Assembly: GCA_019925095.2 (NCBI GenBank)
Contig: CM034389.1
Coordinates: 2,006,001-2,070,000 of the forward strand
DNA: 64,000 bases
Direction: 5' to 3'
Source of the DNA: Dendrolimus kikuchii
Taxonomy: Eukaryota; Arthropoda; Insecta; Lepidoptera; Lasiocampidae
A program made the translations under genes and the position numbers. The notes under the pieces are model-generated. The model was not told the DNA's origin. It worked only from the letters and a program-made list of their open reading frames with translations, and ran no database searches. How positions within the stretch are numbered: position 1 is the first letter of the stretch; each line of letters opens with the position of its first letter. Below, in pieces: positions 62,060-64,000 of the stretch.

Positions 62060-62620
62060 AATATTAACACCTCATAAACTTTCCACTGTTGGGTTCGGGC
62101 CATCCAATTTTTGTAAAGACAAAGAACAGCATACTTGCCACGCTCGTCCAAGGCCGCTTGATGGGCTTGACACATCTTGATGTCCAGGTTTCATCACGAT
62201 GTCTGCCTTCAACGTCAATACGCGGTAATTGTAGCAATATGCACGTTAGGTCGGAAAACTGCCTAAGACGTGCGTTCTCTCCGAGTACGATTTTTTTTAA
62301 TTATTTTAAGAACTTTTGAATCAGTCTATCAGTCTGTGAAGACAAAACCTTACATGCACATAAAAAATAATAATAAATAAATAAGCATAAAATAATAATA
62401 ATTTTACATGTTCATGCATGCAAAATCGCTTATTTTATGCTTTTAACAATAAAGTCTAAAACTAACCCTGTTTTAAGAGAAATGGGGTCGGCTAAAAAGG
62501 AATGAAATACTCTAAGTCCAAAGATTTGAATCCGTGCCCTTTGAGTTTGGAATTGTACGTGCCCTTTGAGTATTTTATGATTAGTGCATTCGCGTACTAA
62601 TCACTAAAATACCACGGTAT
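62060..62620 (-). mobile_element. Bm1-type SINE, decayed and interrupted
   Basis: On minus, the tail part (62290-62060: CTTAGGCAGTTTTCCGACCT, GACATCGTGATGAAACCTGG, CAACAGTGGAAAGTTTATGA) matches the SINE at 53546. A tRNA-like head (TACCGTGGTATTTTAGTGAT, TAGTACGCGAATGC) lies at 62620-62515, with CAAACTCAAAGGGCACG-like text repeated. About 220 bp of unrelated AT-rich DNA separates the two. Confidence 0.65.
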
Positions 62621-62622
62621 GC

Positions 62623-62807
62623 ATTTTTTTATTACAGGAGTTAAGCAGACAGGCAGACGGCCTACTTGATGGAAAGTGGTTACCATCGCCTATGGACATC
62701 TGCAACACCGAAGGTGCTACAAATGCGTCGCTGCTCTCTTAAAGGAGACTGGAACCTAGTCACCAATGCCGGAACACAACACAAGGTTGTTATGGCGACA
62801 TACTTCA
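62623..62807 (-). mobile_element. LINE-S copy, 5'-truncated
   Basis: From TTTTTTTATTACAGGAGTTAAG to GGCGACATACTTCAAAC. Its tail abuts the SINE head. Confidence 0.88.
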
Positions 62808-63244
62808 AACCATCTATTTGGTATTTAATCGTAGTTATTTATTAATAAAACATTTCGTTTTTTGCTATCCGTACATGATAGTTCGTTCAAATAACAATTA
62901 GTAGTTGTACACTGTCGCTTCGGAACTACTTCGGACGTTGAGTTTGTTATCCAAGTTATCTAGCACCAAATGCCAGTAGCTAGTAAGTATCTTGAGTTAA
63001 TCTATTATTTACTTTACTAACCTTACGAAGATACCTCCCTAAGACAATGTTGAACTAATAACTAGCTTTCTAACTAGGAAGCATATTGTAATTTCGATAG
63101 TTAGTAGTTGTCTTACCTTGCTTTGTCTGTGCTACCGTGAATTGTATATTGAGTGTGATATGAATTCAAATTCAAATTCAAAAGTTTTTAATCAAAATAA
63201 GTCACAAGTCTGTAAACACAAAGTCACACAACAAACAATAAAAC
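62808..63244. other. AT-rich non-coding DNA
   Basis: No gene seen; short direct words (TAGTTAGTAGTTG, AATTCAAATTCAAATTC) only. Confidence 0.4.
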
Positions 63245-63485
63245 TTTTTTTTTTTTTTTTATTGCATGAGTTCAGCAAACAGGCAGACGGCCCACTTAAT
63301 GGAAAGCGGTTACCATCGCCTATGGACATATGCAACACCAAAGGTGCTACAAATGCGCTGCTGCTCTCTTAAGGGTCACTGGAACCTGGTCACTCATGCC
63401 GGAACAGAACTCAAGGTTGTTATGGCGACATACTCTAGACGAGGGGTTGGTAGCCATCCAGTCGGGCAAATGCCCTACCACCTGG
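63245..63485 (-). mobile_element. LINE-S copy, short form
   Basis: From a T-run to the sharp CCACCTGG endpoint, then directly into repeat Z. Confidence 0.9.
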
Positions 63486-63900
63486 AAAACTTACACACAT
63501 ACTCACACCAACGCGTACTACCACCGCATCGCATTACACGCACACTTCACAAACAAACCAAGACGCACAAAGAGCCTAAAAATTAATAACCTAGGCACAT
63601 AAATGAAAAAACAACACACATGGCACTAGTTAGGATAATATATATAGATATAGACATAAGGCACACACTTCACATGCACTTCCTCACAACACCAGCATGT
63701 AACAGATACACTCTACATTAGTATAAGTTTAGCATTAAAATTAGAATAAATTAATATAATAAGTTATTCTTAAGGTACACCACAACACAAACATGCATTC
63801 ATTAAATGTCACACACAATAACAAAGTAACAAATAAGCGTGTACAACTTCCTAACTTCTTCCTAAAAGGGTACGGAACTAGAGTCCGTAGTTGTTAATTA
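63486..63900. repeat. Repeat Z, third copy
   Basis: CAACGCGTACTACCACCGCA through CCAGCATGTAACAGATACAC to GGTACGGAACTAGAGTCCGT, then an A-run. It lacks the first ~25 bp of the 38.4-kb copy. Confidence 0.85.
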
Positions 63901-64000
63901 AAAAAAAAAACAAAATAAGTTCCACTGGAGAACACATCTTGAAGGTTATAAATATAAGTAAAATTTAATTTCACTTCTCATTCTATGTACCCCGCTTCGC

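Overview
The window looks like nuclear DNA from a lepidopteran insect (moth or butterfly). The basis is the repeat content: a Bm1-type tRNA-derived SINE, many short Helitrons with Lep1-like ends (5' TC, 3' GC-rich hairpin then CTAG, inserted between A and T), R1-clade and RTE-like LINEs, AT-rich intergenic DNA and AT microsatellites. The species cannot be fixed by eye. I can support only one host protein gene, an intronless coiled-coil gene at 42477-44138 with an N-terminal domain resembling DUF4485/CEP112. Almost everything else that can be named is transposable-element DNA, much of it nested.

Layout. 1-1197: an RTE-like LINE whose endonuclease end is inverted in front of its own 3' end. 1.8-7.4 kb: Helitrons, small RTE 3' ends with target-site duplications (TSDs), a MITE and a novel-looking SINE. 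8-17.3 kb: solo LTRs, copies of a very abundant ~315-bp element (called LINE-S here) and a Helitron carrying nine 118-bp tandem units. 17.3-22.3 kb: an R1 fragment nested in an older repeat, two TIR elements and a tandem duplication that dates two insertions. 24.4-30.2 kb: a solo LTR, an AT microsatellite, an R1 3' end and an apparently intact 991-codon LINE ORF (minus strand). 30.8-41.9 kb: hairpin repeats with an inverted loop, nested Helitrons and RTE copies. 42.1-44.5 kb: the host gene. 45-54.9 kb: more RTE, Helitron and retroposon insertions plus a solo LTR split by a SINE. 54.9-61.6 kb: a large GC-rich R1-clade element with gag-like ORF1 and endonuclease/RT ORF2. 61.6-64 kb: microsatellite, a broken SINE and LINE-S copies.

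How the pieces relate. The 991-codon LINE at 26.3-29.9 kb appears to be the parent of LINE-S: LINE-S begins with the LINE's 5' untranslated sequence and ends with its 3' end, with the coding region missing. About 24 copies lie in this window. RTE-like copies (13 seen) share one C-terminus and a TATG-repeat tail, and nine are bounded by clear 9-13 bp TSDs. Because insertions are nested, and because the window holds uninterrupted paralogues of several target sites, a relative insertion order can be read directly.

Limits. All family assignments come from motif recognition and by-eye alignment within the window. Ends of diverged repeats are approximate. No database comparison was made.
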